Source of the DNA: Bacteroidota bacterium
Lineage (GTDB): Bacteria > Bacteroidota > Bacteroidia > UKL13-3
Direction: 5' to 3'
DNA length: 52,889 nt
Assembly: GCA_947507965.1 (NCBI GenBank)
Contig: CANNQU010000015.1
Location: 1-52,889, forward strand
The translations under genes were made by a program, and so were the position numbers. Of this stretch, positions 1 through 7,814 are shown piece after piece; within the stretch, counting starts at the first letter, position 1; the number at the start of each line of letters is the position of its first letter. The notes under the pieces were generated by a model. That model was not told the DNA's origin, searched no databases, and was given only the letters and a program-made list of their open reading frames with translations.

Positions 1-2
1 GC

Positions 3-131
3 GATAATGGTTTTGAACTCTTTGGGGGAGTTCAGAACCATATCGAATATTATCATCAGAAAACTCATCACACAACCAAACAAACCCCTAACAAAAAGTA
101 TGCTCAATCAATCCAAAGAAATGCCGCTTAA
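3..131 (+). CDS. Possible C-terminal end of an IS3/IS481-type transposase (5' end outside window)
   Basis: A 42-codon frame runs in from the left edge and stops at a TAA at 129-131. Its translation contains I-E-Y-Y-x(5)-H-x(5)-T-P-x(3)-Y, which resembles the end of the rve integrase core of IS3-like transposases (I-x-Y-Y/N ... H ... T/S-P ... Y). A second plus frame is also open across this stretch, so openness alone proves nothing. A 12-bp hairpin (arms 9-20 and 28-39) lies inside the frame and has no U-tract. The assignment rests on the short motif only; the rest of the gene would have to be seen to the left of the window. Confidence 0.3.
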   Translation, partial: DNGFELFGGVQNHIEYYHQKTHHTTKQTPNKKYAQSIQRNAA

Positions 132-197
132 TCTCTATTTATTTTAACTGTTATTTAACTTAACTTGCTGAACTTTTGGTACAACAAATGGGGAGTA

Positions 198-1661
198 TTA
201 CACCTTATCATAAACAAATGACACATCAAATTCAAAAACAGAAACAGAACCAAATAATTCCACATCAATTCTTAAAGGATACTCATTAAGCTTCACGGCA
301 TATTCACTAACGCTATTTGGAATATTAATTGGATTATGTAAGGTGAATTTAGGATGAAAATACATTGAATCATTAAAAGCAGATAAGTTATATAGATGAC
401 TGAAAGAACCTCCTTGATTAGTGTAACCGGTTATTTTAATATATAGACCTTGATTAATTAATTTAGCAGACCATTCATCAGGTACCACCCACTTAAAAAG
501 CGGAATAAGTATTATTTTTTTTACCTCAATAAACGAGGACGGGTTCGTTAATAAAAACTCCTTCTTTCTTTCTGAATTTGTAAGTTTGAACATGATGTCT
601 GTTTTAAGTGGACTAACTTTTTCAACCAAGTAGTTTGTTCCGGCTCCGATGCCATATTTTAAAACCAATTTATTTTCCGTCATACTTGTAAGCATTTTTT
701 TAACGGTTGACAAAGGGATGTTTAATTTCTCTGCGATTTCGCTTGACTTAGATCCAGGATGATTTTCAATAAAGGTAAGGATGTTCTTTTCCCTTGGGGC
801 AAGTTGGTTTGTAGTACTGGCTTTAGTTTCCAATTTTTTCATTAATTGATCTTGAATATGTAAAAGGCATCTCATAAAGAAACCAACCCATTCATCAACA
901 TTTTCATTTGGTCTCATCCTTTGCGTTTGCATCAACACTTCATAATATTCCGGTTTTCTGTTTTCAATTTCATGTTCAAAACTCACAAATTGAATCCACG
1001 AATAACCCTCTCTTAATAACAAAAGCGTACCTAATAATCTGCTTAAACGTCCGTTCCCATCCTGAAATGGATGAATACTCAGGAACTCATAAACAAACAA
1101 TGCAGCCCTTACAATAGGAATAGTATCTTTATCGGTATGATACCATTCAATCAGTTTTCTCATGATCTCTTCAGTTGCGATTCCCGGTTCTGTTGTTCTA
1201 AATATAATTTGTTTCGTTCCATTTGGATGATCAGCTTCAATTGAATTACTCAACTGCTTATAATTTCCTCTATGCCATTCATCTTTTTCAGAATAACTCA
1301 TCAGGATTTTATGAAGATTTTTAATATTAACCTCAGAAATTTCGATATCTCTATATGATTCTGAAATGGTATCCAATGTCTTAAAATATCCGGCTACTTC
1401 TTGCTCATCCCTTTCTTCTAATTTAGAGATTTTAAGATTTTCAATGAGCACTCTTACTTCTTCATCACTCATTTTTGATCCCTCAATACGTGTTGAAGCA
1501 CCAACACTACTTACAGTAGCAATTAATTTGAGTTGTTTAAGTGTTTGCCCTTCTCTTTTTTCGATTTGGGACCATGCAGCATCGAATCGATCAACCAGAC
1601 TGATTTTTTTCATCAGACTCATTGTCAATTCCAGAGAAAAGGAGTGTATTTTTTGTGACAT
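198..1661 (-). CDS. Fic family protein (class II, self-inhibited AMPylase) with C-terminal winged helix
   Basis: Fic enzymes transfer AMP from ATP to a hydroxyl group of a target protein. The signature HPFQDGNGR sits in the middle of the protein (catalytic His and the anion-binding Asp-Gly-Asn-Gly-Arg loop). Near residue 60 the motif S-T-R-I-E-G matches the (S/T)xxxE(G/N) inhibitory helix placed N-terminal to the Fic core, so activity is probably held off until the helix moves. Around residues 290-345 a winged-helix segment follows (APREKNILTFIE onward), then about 140 unassigned residues. I chose the ATG at 1661, giving 487 aa: the in-frame TTG at 1682 lies inside a -7 promoter box and the stretch between belongs to a repeated operator-like element. 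The wHTH suggests that the protein, or a partner, binds its own promoter. The AMPylation target cannot be read from sequence. Confidence 0.9.
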   Translation of the reverse strand: MSQKIHSFSLELTMSLMKKISLVDRFDAAWSQIEKREGQTLKQLKLIATVSSVGASTRIEGSKMSDEEVRVLIENLKISKLEERDEQEVAGYFKTLDTISESYRDIEISEVNIKNLHKILMSYSEKDEWHRGNYKQLSNSIEADHPNGTKQIIFRTTEPGIATEEIMRKLIEWYHTDKDTIPIVRAALFVYEFLSIHPFQDGNGRLSRLLGTLLLLREGYSWIQFVSFEHEIENRKPEYYEVLMQTQRMRPNENVDEWVGFFMRCLLHIQDQLMKKLETKASTTNQLAPREKNILTFIENHPGSKSSEIAEKLNIPLSTVKKMLTSMTENKLVLKYGIGAGTNYLVEKVSPLKTDIMFKLTNSERKKEFLLTNPSSFIEVKKIILIPLFKWVVPDEWSAKLINQGLYIKITGYTNQGGSFSHLYNLSAFNDSMYFHPKFTLHNPINIPNSVSEYAVKLNEYPLRIDVELFGSVSVFEFDVSFVYDKV

Positions 1662-1747
1662 TTGGTTCGGTATGGTTCGCAAATATACGCAAATATATTC
1701 TAAAAAAATAATAGTTGGTTCGGTATGGTTCGGAAATGTCCGGAAAT
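1662..1747 (-). promoter_or_regulatory. Fic promoter with iterated operator-like repeats
   Basis: An 18-bp element (TTGGTTCGGTATGGTTCG on the plus strand) occurs perfectly at 1662-1679 and 1715-1732, 53 bp apart. Each copy holds two TGGTTCG half-sites at a 10-bp period (1663, 1673, 1716, 1726). Between the copies a 10-bp tandem repeat CGCAAATATA (1678-1687 and 1688-1697) yields, on the minus strand, two TATATTTG boxes matching the Bacteroidota -7 consensus. Two further CGGAAAT repeats follow at 1731 and 1741. The near half of the element abuts the ATG at 1661. The layout suggests helical-phase binding of a regulator that occludes the promoter and start; which protein binds is unknown. Confidence 0.6.
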
Positions 1748-1944
1748 AATTCGAAGAACTACACTTTTATATTTGTTTAAATTCTCATTATTTTTTTTAC
1801 CGCGACACATTTTGGCGTTATTCGATATTAGTGCAAATAAAGACTAATACGAATGAACAACCTCAGAACAACAAACATAGGTAAAACTAGGGAAACGAAC
1901 ACTATACCGCCCTAATCAACCCCCATGAAAGCCGTATTAACAGC

Positions 1945-1969
1945 GAAACCCCGCCATTGGCGAGGTTTC
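1945..1969 (-). terminator. Hairpin downstream of tRNA-Arg
   Basis: On the minus strand GAAACCTCGCC-AAT-GGCGGGGTTTC forms an 11-bp stem with one G-U pair, starting five bases after the tRNA 3' end. The U-tract is weak. The same AACCTCG...CGAGGTT core recurs in the terminators at 7760 and 16307, which supports a terminator or RNA-processing role. Confidence 0.55.
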
Positions 1970-1974
1970 TAGAG

Positions 1975-2048
1975 TAGTCCCAACAGGGATCGAACCTGTA
2001 ACCCCTGGTTTAGAAAACCAGTGCTCTATCCAGTTGAGCTATGAGACC
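1975..2048 (-). tRNA. tRNA-Arg (anticodon UCU)
   Basis: The minus strand folds as a cloverleaf. The acceptor GGTCTCA pairs with TGGGACT (two G-U pairs) and is followed by discriminator A. The D arm is AGCTC...GAGC, the anticodon arm CTGGT-TTTCTAA-ACCAG puts TCT at the anticodon, and the T arm is ACAGG-TTCGATC-CCTGT. CCA is not encoded. This tRNA reads AGA/AGG arginine codons. Confidence 0.95.
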
Positions 2049-2059
2049 ATTGCGGTCTG

Positions 2060-2067
2060 CAAAAATA
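2060..2067 (-). promoter_or_regulatory. -7 box of the tRNA-Arg promoter
   Basis: TATTTTTG on the minus strand matches TAnnTTTG and ends 11 bases before the tRNA 5' end, so transcription would start just upstream of the mature tRNA. No clear -33 TTG is seen. Confidence 0.55.
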
Positions 2068-2089
2068 AGAAAAAAAAATGAACCGGATT

Positions 2090-2527
2090 TTAGTAGGATG
2101 AACCGGTAATATATTGGTGCAGCTCGCTGATGGTTTCTTGTTGCGATAGAATGGTTTCTTTTACTACGTCCATAATGCTTATCAATCCTACAATACTACT
2201 CCCCTTCATCACAGGCAAATAGCGTAGGTTATTATCGGTCATTAGCTGCATGCACTTCTCAACAGTGTCCTCTTCGATCAAAAGCGGGAAGTCGGTGGTC
2301 ATGATGTCGGAAACAGTAGTCTCCGCACTACTCTTGCCCTTGAGCATTACCTTTCGAGCATAATCACGTTCGGTTATTATTCCTAGATACTGTAGGTCAT
2401 CAGCAACAACAAGCGAACCGATGTTTTTATCGCTCATTATTTGTAACGCATCATGTACGCTTAATTGAGGGGCAATACTGATTACATTATTGCCTTTACG
2501 AGTTAAAATATGTATAATTTTTTTCAT
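2090..2527 (-). CDS. Two-CBS-domain protein
   Basis: A stand-alone pair of CBS domains of 145 aa. The first spans roughly residues 13-68 (VHDALQIMSDKNIGSLVV ... LGIITERDYARKV) and the second residues 75-135 (DIMTTDFPLLIEEDTVEKC ... LRYLPVMKGSSIVGLISIMD). Such Bateman modules bind adenine nucleotides and usually regulate a partner protein; no catalytic domain is attached here and the neighbours do not name a partner. The ATG at 2527 fits a promoter just upstream. The family assignment is secure; the ligand and partner are unknown. Confidence 0.9.
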   Translation of the reverse strand: MKKIIHILTRKGNNVISIAPQLSVHDALQIMSDKNIGSLVVADDLQYLGIITERDYARKVMLKGKSSAETTVSDIMTTDFPLLIEEDTVEKCMQLMTDNNLRYLPVMKGSSIVGLISIMDVVKETILSQQETISELHQYITGSSY

Positions 2528-2571
2528 GCGAGAATGGGGAAAGAGGGTAAAATTGCATTAGTGGTGTTATA

Positions 2572-2602
2572 CAAATATATAAAACATTAATTCATTAAAC
2601 AA
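2572..2602 (-). promoter_or_regulatory. Promoter of the CBS-domain gene (TTG-N20-TATATTTG)
   Basis: On the minus strand a TTG at 2602-2600 is followed after 20 bases by TATATTTG (2579-2572). This matches both elements of the Bacteroidota housekeeping promoter at standard spacing. The predicted 5' leader is about 38 bases. Confidence 0.6.
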
Positions 2603-2609
2603 GAAAAAT

Positions 2610-3725
2610 CTAGGTTCGAATAAAATAATTTCCAGGTAATGATTTTATTATTCCACTGAATTCTAAGTTCAAAAGCACAATGGCCAACTCGCTGTTAGGA
2701 ATCTTACAGGCATTCGTAAGTTCATCTACATGCATCTTGTTCGTTGCCGTGAGCTTTTCAATGATGAGCGTTTCGAGTGCGGTGAGGTTGAGTAATAGCA
2801 AAGACTGCCTGCTCTTCTTTTGAACTTTTTTCTGCTCCCACCCCATCAAATAAATCAAGTCATCGGAACTTTCAATTAATGAGGCCTTATTGGTCTTGAT
2901 CAATTTGTTGCAGCCTGCACTAAATTCATCGGTGCTTCTTCCAGGTAATGCAAATACATCCTTATTGTAGCTATTTCCATATTCGGCCGTTATTAAGGCC
3001 CCTCCTTTCAGCGCTGCTTCCACCACAATAATGGCATCACTCATGCCCGCAACGATGCGATTCCGCTCAGGAAAATGCTCGCGGTCGGGCTGGGTTTGAC
3101 TTATATATTCGCTCAACACCCCTCCGTTCGATAGCATTTTTATAGCCGTATTTTTATGCGCCGAAGGATATATTTTATCAAGCCCGTGTGCCAATACCCC
3201 GATCGTTGGCGTATTGTTCTTTAGGGCTGCCTTATGTGCAGCAATGTCGATACCATAAGCCAAGCCACTAATAACTAATACATTATGCGGCACCAGCTCT
3301 TCAACGAAACGCTGGCAGAAATGCTTCCCATATTCGGTGGCCTCTCGGGTACCCACCACACTAATAATCTTTTCATGATTTACATTGGCATTGCCTCGAT
3401 AATACAAGAGAAAAGGGGCATCACTAAGCTGCTTTAATCTTCTGGGATAGTTTTCATCAGCATAAAAAAAGACTTCAATTTTATGCTTCTTAATAAATTG
3501 CAACTCCTCTTCTGCTCGTTCAAAATTTTTGAAACTGCTGATATTGGAAGCAATAGCCTCCCCGATATAGGGAATTTTAAGCAGCTTGGCTCTTTTTTCC
3601 CTAAATACAGCAACCGCACTACCACAATAACTTACTAAGGCTTTGGCGCCAACATCACCTATCAACGGAACCATTTTTAAAGCGATACGCTTTATCTTTT
3701 CTTCCTCGGAAACTTCTTTATTCAT
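2610..3725 (-). CDS. dprA: DNA-processing protein DprA
   Basis: DprA binds single-stranded DNA that enters during transformation and loads RecA on it. The 371-aa protein has an N-terminal helix-hairpin-helix-like region (LKMVPLIGDVGAKAL and KIPYIGEAIA), the Rossmann core typical of the family (VVGTRE near residue 125, SGLAYGIDIAAHKAAL near 155, GGALITAEYG, FALPGR), and a C-terminal winged-helix segment (ALETLIIEKLTATNKMHVDELTNAC). I chose the ATG at 3725. An in-frame TTG at 3767 would add 14 basic residues, but it lies only four bases beyond the TATTTTTG box at 3771-3778, ahead of the expected transcript start. The gene is divergent from the TonB receptor. No other competence gene is in the window. 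Confidence 0.92.
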   Translation of the reverse strand: MNKEVSEEEKIKRIALKMVPLIGDVGAKALVSYCGSAVAVFREKRAKLLKIPYIGEAIASNISSFKNFERAEEELQFIKKHKIEVFFYADENYPRRLKQLSDAPFLLYYRGNANVNHEKIISVVGTREATEYGKHFCQRFVEELVPHNVLVISGLAYGIDIAAHKAALKNNTPTIGVLAHGLDKIYPSAHKNTAIKMLSNGGVLSEYISQTQPDREHFPERNRIVAGMSDAIIVVEAALKGGALITAEYGNSYNKDVFALPGRSTDEFSAGCNKLIKTNKASLIESSDDLIYLMGWEQKKVQKKSRQSLLLLNLTALETLIIEKLTATNKMHVDELTNACKIPNSELAIVLLNLEFSGIIKSLPGNYFIRT

Positions 3726-3770
3726 ATACTGTTTTACTTTTTCAATTCTTATCTTTACCTTTTTCAATCA

Positions 3771-3790
3771 CAAAAATATCTTTAGTTTTG
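3771..3790. promoter_or_regulatory. Divergent -7 boxes for dprA and the TonB receptor
   Basis: TATTTTTG reads on the minus strand at 3778-3771 (towards dprA) and TAGTTTTG on the plus strand at 3783-3790 (towards the receptor gene at 3820). They are only four bases apart, so both polymerase sites overlap and the two genes may compete for transcription. A convincing -33 TTG is not seen for either. Confidence 0.5.
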
Positions 3791-3819
3791 ACTTTTAAAA
3801 AATATTATTCAAGAATCAC

Positions 3820-6066
3820 ATGAGGAAATATCTACTTGTTCTTCTCTTTATCGTTTTTAAGACATCAATGGCACAGGATTATACCCTACGAGGCACGGTC
3901 ACTGATGCGACTACACGATTGCCTTTACAAGCTGTAATTGTTGGTGTTGGAAACAAAGGAACGATAACCGATGAACTCGGAAACTATAACTTGAAAATAA
4001 ATTTGAAGCCTTCTGTGGCCATTTTTAAGTTGATTAGCTATGAAACTAAATCCATCCCTATTGATTTTAGCAGTACCGATATGATCATTGATATACAACT
4101 AAAACCATCGAATAAAAGCCTTGACGAAGTAGTGGTAACCGCTTCGAAATTCGAACAGAAAATTGCGGAGGTAACCACCTCCATTGAAACACTAAAACCT
4201 AAATTAATAGAGGCTTCCGGTAATATAAATATGCAAACAGCAATAGAGCAGGTTTCGGGAGTAAACGTCGTAAAGGGGCAGGTAAACATTCGTGGCGGCA
4301 GCGGCTTCAGCTATGGTGCCGGCAGCCGTGTTTTAATGCTTATCGACGACTTGCCCATGCTTAGCCCCGATGCCGGAGATATTAAATGGGATTTCTTACC
4401 TACCGAAAATTTGCAGCAGGTAGAAATCATCAAAGGGGCTGCCTCTGCCTTGTTTGGCAGTAGTGCATTAGGCGGCGTTATCAATATGCGCACCGCCTAC
4501 GCGAAAGAAAAACCAGAAACTAAATTACGGTTTTTTACAGGGATGTTCGACAAGTACGAAAAGCCCTATTATAACTTCGCCTCTTCACCCCAATTTAATC
4601 ATGGTATTTATGCTTCACATAGCCGTAAAATAAAAAATCACGACTTCGTTTTTAGTGGCGCTCTCGTGTTGGATAATCAATACCATCAGGGAGAAAGCAC
4701 CAAGTATGGACGCTTCACCACAAATTATAAATATCATTTCAAAACAATTGAAGGATTAAGTGTTGGCACAAATCTCAATGTATATCGCCAACATGCAAAT
4801 ACCTTTTTAATATGGAAAAACGATAGCAATCCTCTTATTGCTGCCGATGGCACGCTAACGAATTCATTCAATAACCGCTTCTATATTGACCCCTTTGTTA
4901 CTTATCTTTCACCCAATGGACACCGACATTCTTTTAGAAACAGGTATTACTATAATGATAATAAGGGCATTGAAATTAAAAAGAATGACTACCAATCGAG
5001 CTTCATTTACAACGAATACCAATATCAAAAATCATTTGGCGATAGCTCCGGCAACGAGCTTAAATTTACTTTAGGTGCTGTAAGTACCTATTCTACCATT
5101 CGAAGCGATTCAATATATGGCAATAAGACCGCTGAAAATGCTGCCGCCTATATGCAAGCAGAATACAAGCTCAAAAATATCCTTTTTAGTTTCGGAACAC
5201 GAGCCGAATATTTTCACGTAGATACCTTACCCAAACGATTTATAAAGGTGTTGCGCGCTGGGGTTAATTGGCATATTGCCTCTGCAACGTATCTTCGAGC
5301 GAGTGTTGGGGAAGGCTACAGAATGCCTGCTGTCGCAGAGTTATATGCTTCAACCTCATCAGGATCCTTAAATATTTTTCCCAATCCAAACCTTCAACCA
5401 GAAAATGGATGGGGTACTGAAGTGGCTATAAAACAAGGATTCTTATGGGGCGCATGGAAGGGGATGGCCGATGTTGCGGCTTTTAGAACCCAGTATAAAA
5501 ACATGATAGAATTTATTTTCAATTACTACCCTCCCAATCCGAATTACCTTGGTAACCCTCTACCCTATTTGGGTTTTCAAGCTCAAAATTATACTACGGC
5601 ACGAATCACCGGCCTTGAAACATCATTCGCTGTTGAAGGAAAAATAAAGCATACCACCTTAATTATTACTGGAGGTTTTACTAAAATAAACCCGCTCAAC
5701 TTAGATTCCATTCATGCGCTGAATAAAAAGGACCGGTATCTGAAATATCGGAATAATGAATTACTCCGATTGAATACAGATTTCGAATTTAACGCCTTTT
5801 CCATTGGAACAACAATACGCTATAACAGCTTTATGACGGCTATTGATGATGCCTTTAATGACTTGATTCCAGGCGTTAAAGCGTATCGTGAAAAAAACAC
5901 GAAAGGCGATTGGATTTTTGATTTCAGAGCATCCTATAACATGGTTAAATTTAATTCAACGGTAGCTTTTATCATAAAAAATTTAACCAATCATGAGTAC
6001 CTGTTTGCTCCGGCTAATATAGGAGCCCCTAGGTATTTTATGATACAATATAGTGCCCAATTCTAA
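3820..6066 (+). CDS. TonB-dependent outer-membrane receptor
   Basis: This 748-aa outer-membrane receptor uses TonB energy to import a ligand. A signal peptide (MRKYLLVLLFIVFKTSMAQ) is followed by a carboxypeptidase-regulatory-like domain (about residues 22-95, TLRGTVTDATTRLPLQAVIVGV), a TonB-box-like stretch (LDEVVVTASK near 103), a plug domain (GVNVVKGQVNIRGGSGFSYG; VEIIKGAASALFGSSALGGVINM), and a long beta-barrel with a final aromatic residue (QYSAQF). The length fits siderophore, vitamin and metal receptors; it is shorter than SusC proteins and no SusD partner is adjacent. The ligand cannot be predicted. The next gene, mtgA, starts two bases after the stop, so they are probably co-transcribed. 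Confidence 0.92.
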   Translation: MRKYLLVLLFIVFKTSMAQDYTLRGTVTDATTRLPLQAVIVGVGNKGTITDELGNYNLKINLKPSVAIFKLISYETKSIPIDFSSTDMIIDIQLKPSNKSLDEVVVTASKFEQKIAEVTTSIETLKPKLIEASGNINMQTAIEQVSGVNVVKGQVNIRGGSGFSYGAGSRVLMLIDDLPMLSPDAGDIKWDFLPTENLQQVEIIKGAASALFGSSALGGVINMRTAYAKEKPETKLRFFTGMFDKYEKPYYNFASSPQFNHGIYASHSRKIKNHDFVFSGALVLDNQYHQGESTKYGRFTTNYKYHFKTIEGLSVGTNLNVYRQHANTFLIWKNDSNPLIAADGTLTNSFNNRFYIDPFVTYLSPNGHRHSFRNRYYYNDNKGIEIKKNDYQSSFIYNEYQYQKSFGDSSGNELKFTLGAVSTYSTIRSDSIYGNKTAENAAAYMQAEYKLKNILFSFGTRAEYFHVDTLPKRFIKVLRAGVNWHIASATYLRASVGEGYRMPAVAELYASTSSGSLNIFPNPNLQPENGWGTEVAIKQGFLWGAWKGMADVAAFRTQYKNMIEFIFNYYPPNPNYLGNPLPYLGFQAQNYTTARITGLETSFAVEGKIKHTTLIITGGFTKINPLNLDSIHALNKKDRYLKYRNNELLRLNTDFEFNAFSIGTTIRYNSFMTAIDDAFNDLIPGVKAYREKNTKGDWIFDFRASYNMVKFNSTVAFIIKNLTNHEYLFAPANIGAPRYFMIQYSAQF

Positions 6067-6068
6067 GC

Positions 6069-6737
6069 ATGAAGAAAATCTTAAAGTATCTCCAAGCGCT
6101 TCTTATTTCCATTGCATCCGTGTTTTTTTTCTCCACCCTGATGGTCGTACTGCTATACCGTATCGTACCGGTTAAAATTATTCCAATCATGGTTTATCGC
6201 TTAAAAATTCCAAAGCACGACTGGGTGTCTATCAAAAATATCAACCCCAATGTTTATTACTGTGCCATGGCTTCGGAAGATCCAAACTTCTTAATACATC
6301 ATGGCTTCGACTTCGAGGCCATTAAAAAAGCTTACTCTGAGAGTAAATACAAGAAAAGATTGAGAGGAGGAAGTGGCATTAGTCAGCAATGCGCGAAAAA
6401 TTTATACCTGTTGCCGGTGCGAAGTTGGGTGCGAAAAGTTTTAGAAACCTATTTCACCGTTATGATGGAAACGTTTTGGAATAAGAAACGAATAATGGAG
6501 GTTTACTTGAACATTATTGAGATGGGTGACGGCATTTATGGAATTGAGGCAGCCTCTCAAAGTTACTACCGAAAACCAAGCTCCAGGCTTACGTTAAGCG
6601 AAGCCGCAATGATTGTTTCTTGCTTTCCTAATCCACGAAAATTTACTCCGTTAAAACACCCGGCATGGATCAATGTAAAACAAAACACCTTAATTACTTT
6701 GGCCGGCTGGATGCCGCGGTTAAAATGGGATAAATAA
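6069..6737 (+). CDS. mtgA: Monofunctional biosynthetic peptidoglycan transglycosylase MtgA
   Basis: A GT51 glycosyltransferase that polymerises lipid II into glycan strands. The 222-aa protein has one N-terminal membrane segment (about residues 10-32) and the family motifs in order: ASEDPNFLIHHGFD (first catalytic Glu), GGSGISQQCAKNLYL, RSWVRKVLETYFTVMME (containing the second conserved acidic site), and KRIMEVYLNIIEMGDGIYGIEAAS. There is no transpeptidase domain, as expected for MtgA. It is coupled to the TonB receptor upstream by a two-base gap and converges on the ACMSD gene nine bases downstream, with no obvious terminator between them. Confidence 0.94.
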   Translation: MKKILKYLQALLISIASVFFFSTLMVVLLYRIVPVKIIPIMVYRLKIPKHDWVSIKNINPNVYYCAMASEDPNFLIHHGFDFEAIKKAYSESKYKKRLRGGSGISQQCAKNLYLLPVRSWVRKVLETYFTVMMETFWNKKRIMEVYLNIIEMGDGIYGIEAASQSYYRKPSSRLTLSEAAMIVSCFPNPRKFTPLKHPAWINVKQNTLITLAGWMPRLKWDK

Positions 6738-6746
6738 AGGTGGTGC

Positions 6747-7742
6747 CTAAAGTCTTAAAAAATCGATGGCCGTTTTACTTAATAGCTGCGCTTTGGTTTC
6801 ACTGCTTATTCCCTCCATTTGTTCAATAAATTTTCCATGCTCTAAATCGCCCAATGGAAAAGGGTAATCGGTGCCATAAGCAATTTTATCGGCACCTATA
6901 ACTTGTATTAAGAATTTCAGGGCCTCCTCGTCATGCGTAATTCCATCGATCCAAAATTTGCCTAAATAGGTTTTTGGATCTTTTATTTCATTTATATTGC
7001 ACAAGTCGGGACGAGCATGCCAACCATGACTAACGCGGCCCACCGTGAAAGGAAAAGAACCTCCACCATGAGCAAACATCACACGAAGCTTTGGGAAGGC
7101 ATCAAAAACGCCACCAAATAGCATACTGCAAATGGCTAAACTTGTTTCAGCTGGCATGCCTACCAACCAGGGCAAAAAATAATGCGGCATTTTTTCTTGC
7201 CCCATCATATCCCAAGGATGAACAAAGATCGCCACATCGAGTTCTTGTGCCGCCTCCCAGAGTGGGAAAAAAGTTTTACTATCTAAATTACGATCGCCAA
7301 TATGACTTCCTATCTCAAAGCCGCGAATTCCCAATTGCTCCTTACACCGTCTCATTTCAGCGATACTCAAGTCAATATCTTGCATTGGTAAGGTTCCTAA
7401 GGCGATGAAACGAGCTGGCTTGTTCTGTTGGATGCTTGCGATATGGTCATTTAAAAAACGACACCAATCGAGCCCATCAAGCGGTTTTATCCAGTAGTTA
7501 AATAAAACGGGGACGGTACAAAGCACCATTTTATCTACTTTAAATTTATCCATGTCGGCTTCGATAGCCTCCGGGTTCCAACAGTTTTCCTGTACTTCTC
7601 TAAAAAACTCACCGTTATCCTTCATCATTCGAGCACTGCCCGTTTTATGGTGGTCCATCCATATAAACCCTCCATACCCGTAACGGCTCTTTAAATCGGG
7701 CCATCTTTCGGGCAATATATGTGCATGTATATCGATCTTCAT
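6747..7742 (-). CDS. 2-amino-3-carboxymuconate-6-semialdehyde decarboxylase (ACMSD-type amidohydrolase)
   Basis: ACMSD removes the carboxylate from ACMS in the kynurenine route of tryptophan breakdown, diverting it from quinolinate/NAD formation. The 331-aa protein matches animal and Pseudomonas ACMSD along its length. Zinc ligands are visible as H6 and H8 (DIHAHILPERWPDL), H175 (FVHPWDM) and D292 (GTDYPFPLG), with the catalytic His at 225 (FAHGGG). The stretches CWNP, GTLPMQ, PWLVGMPAET and FTVGRVSHG are also characteristic. No other kynurenine-pathway gene is in the window, so the substrate is inferred from similarity. A related decarboxylase acting on a different acid is possible but less likely given the close match. 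Confidence 0.88.
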   Translation of the reverse strand: MKIDIHAHILPERWPDLKSRYGYGGFIWMDHHKTGSARMMKDNGEFFREVQENCWNPEAIEADMDKFKVDKMVLCTVPVLFNYWIKPLDGLDWCRFLNDHIASIQQNKPARFIALGTLPMQDIDLSIAEMRRCKEQLGIRGFEIGSHIGDRNLDSKTFFPLWEAAQELDVAIFVHPWDMMGQEKMPHYFLPWLVGMPAETSLAICSMLFGGVFDAFPKLRVMFAHGGGSFPFTVGRVSHGWHARPDLCNINEIKDPKTYLGKFWIDGITHDEEALKFLIQVIGADKIAYGTDYPFPLGDLEHGKFIEQMEGISSETKAQLLSKTAIDFLRL

Positions 7743-7759
7743 ATGCTAAAAAACACAAA

Positions 7760-7791
7760 AAACCTCGTAACCGAAAGGTGCTACGAGGTTT
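7760..7791 (-). terminator. Rho-independent terminator
   Basis: The minus strand forms AAACCTCGTA / TACGAGGTTT, a 10-bp stem with an inner ACC-TTTC-GGT stem-loop, followed by TTTTGTGTTTTTT. It ends the gene at 7815-8648. It shares the AACCTCG core with the hairpins at 1945 and 16307. Confidence 0.8.
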
Positions 7792-7814
7792 AATTTATAA
7801 AATAAAACTAAAAA

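Noticed and set aside
9-39. 12-bp hairpin at the left edge taken as a terminator
   Set aside because: No U-tract follows and it falls within a possible coding frame.
3726-3767. N-terminal extension of DprA from a TTG
   Set aside because: The codon is four bases past the -7 box, before the expected transcript start; the ATG at 3725 gives the usual family length.
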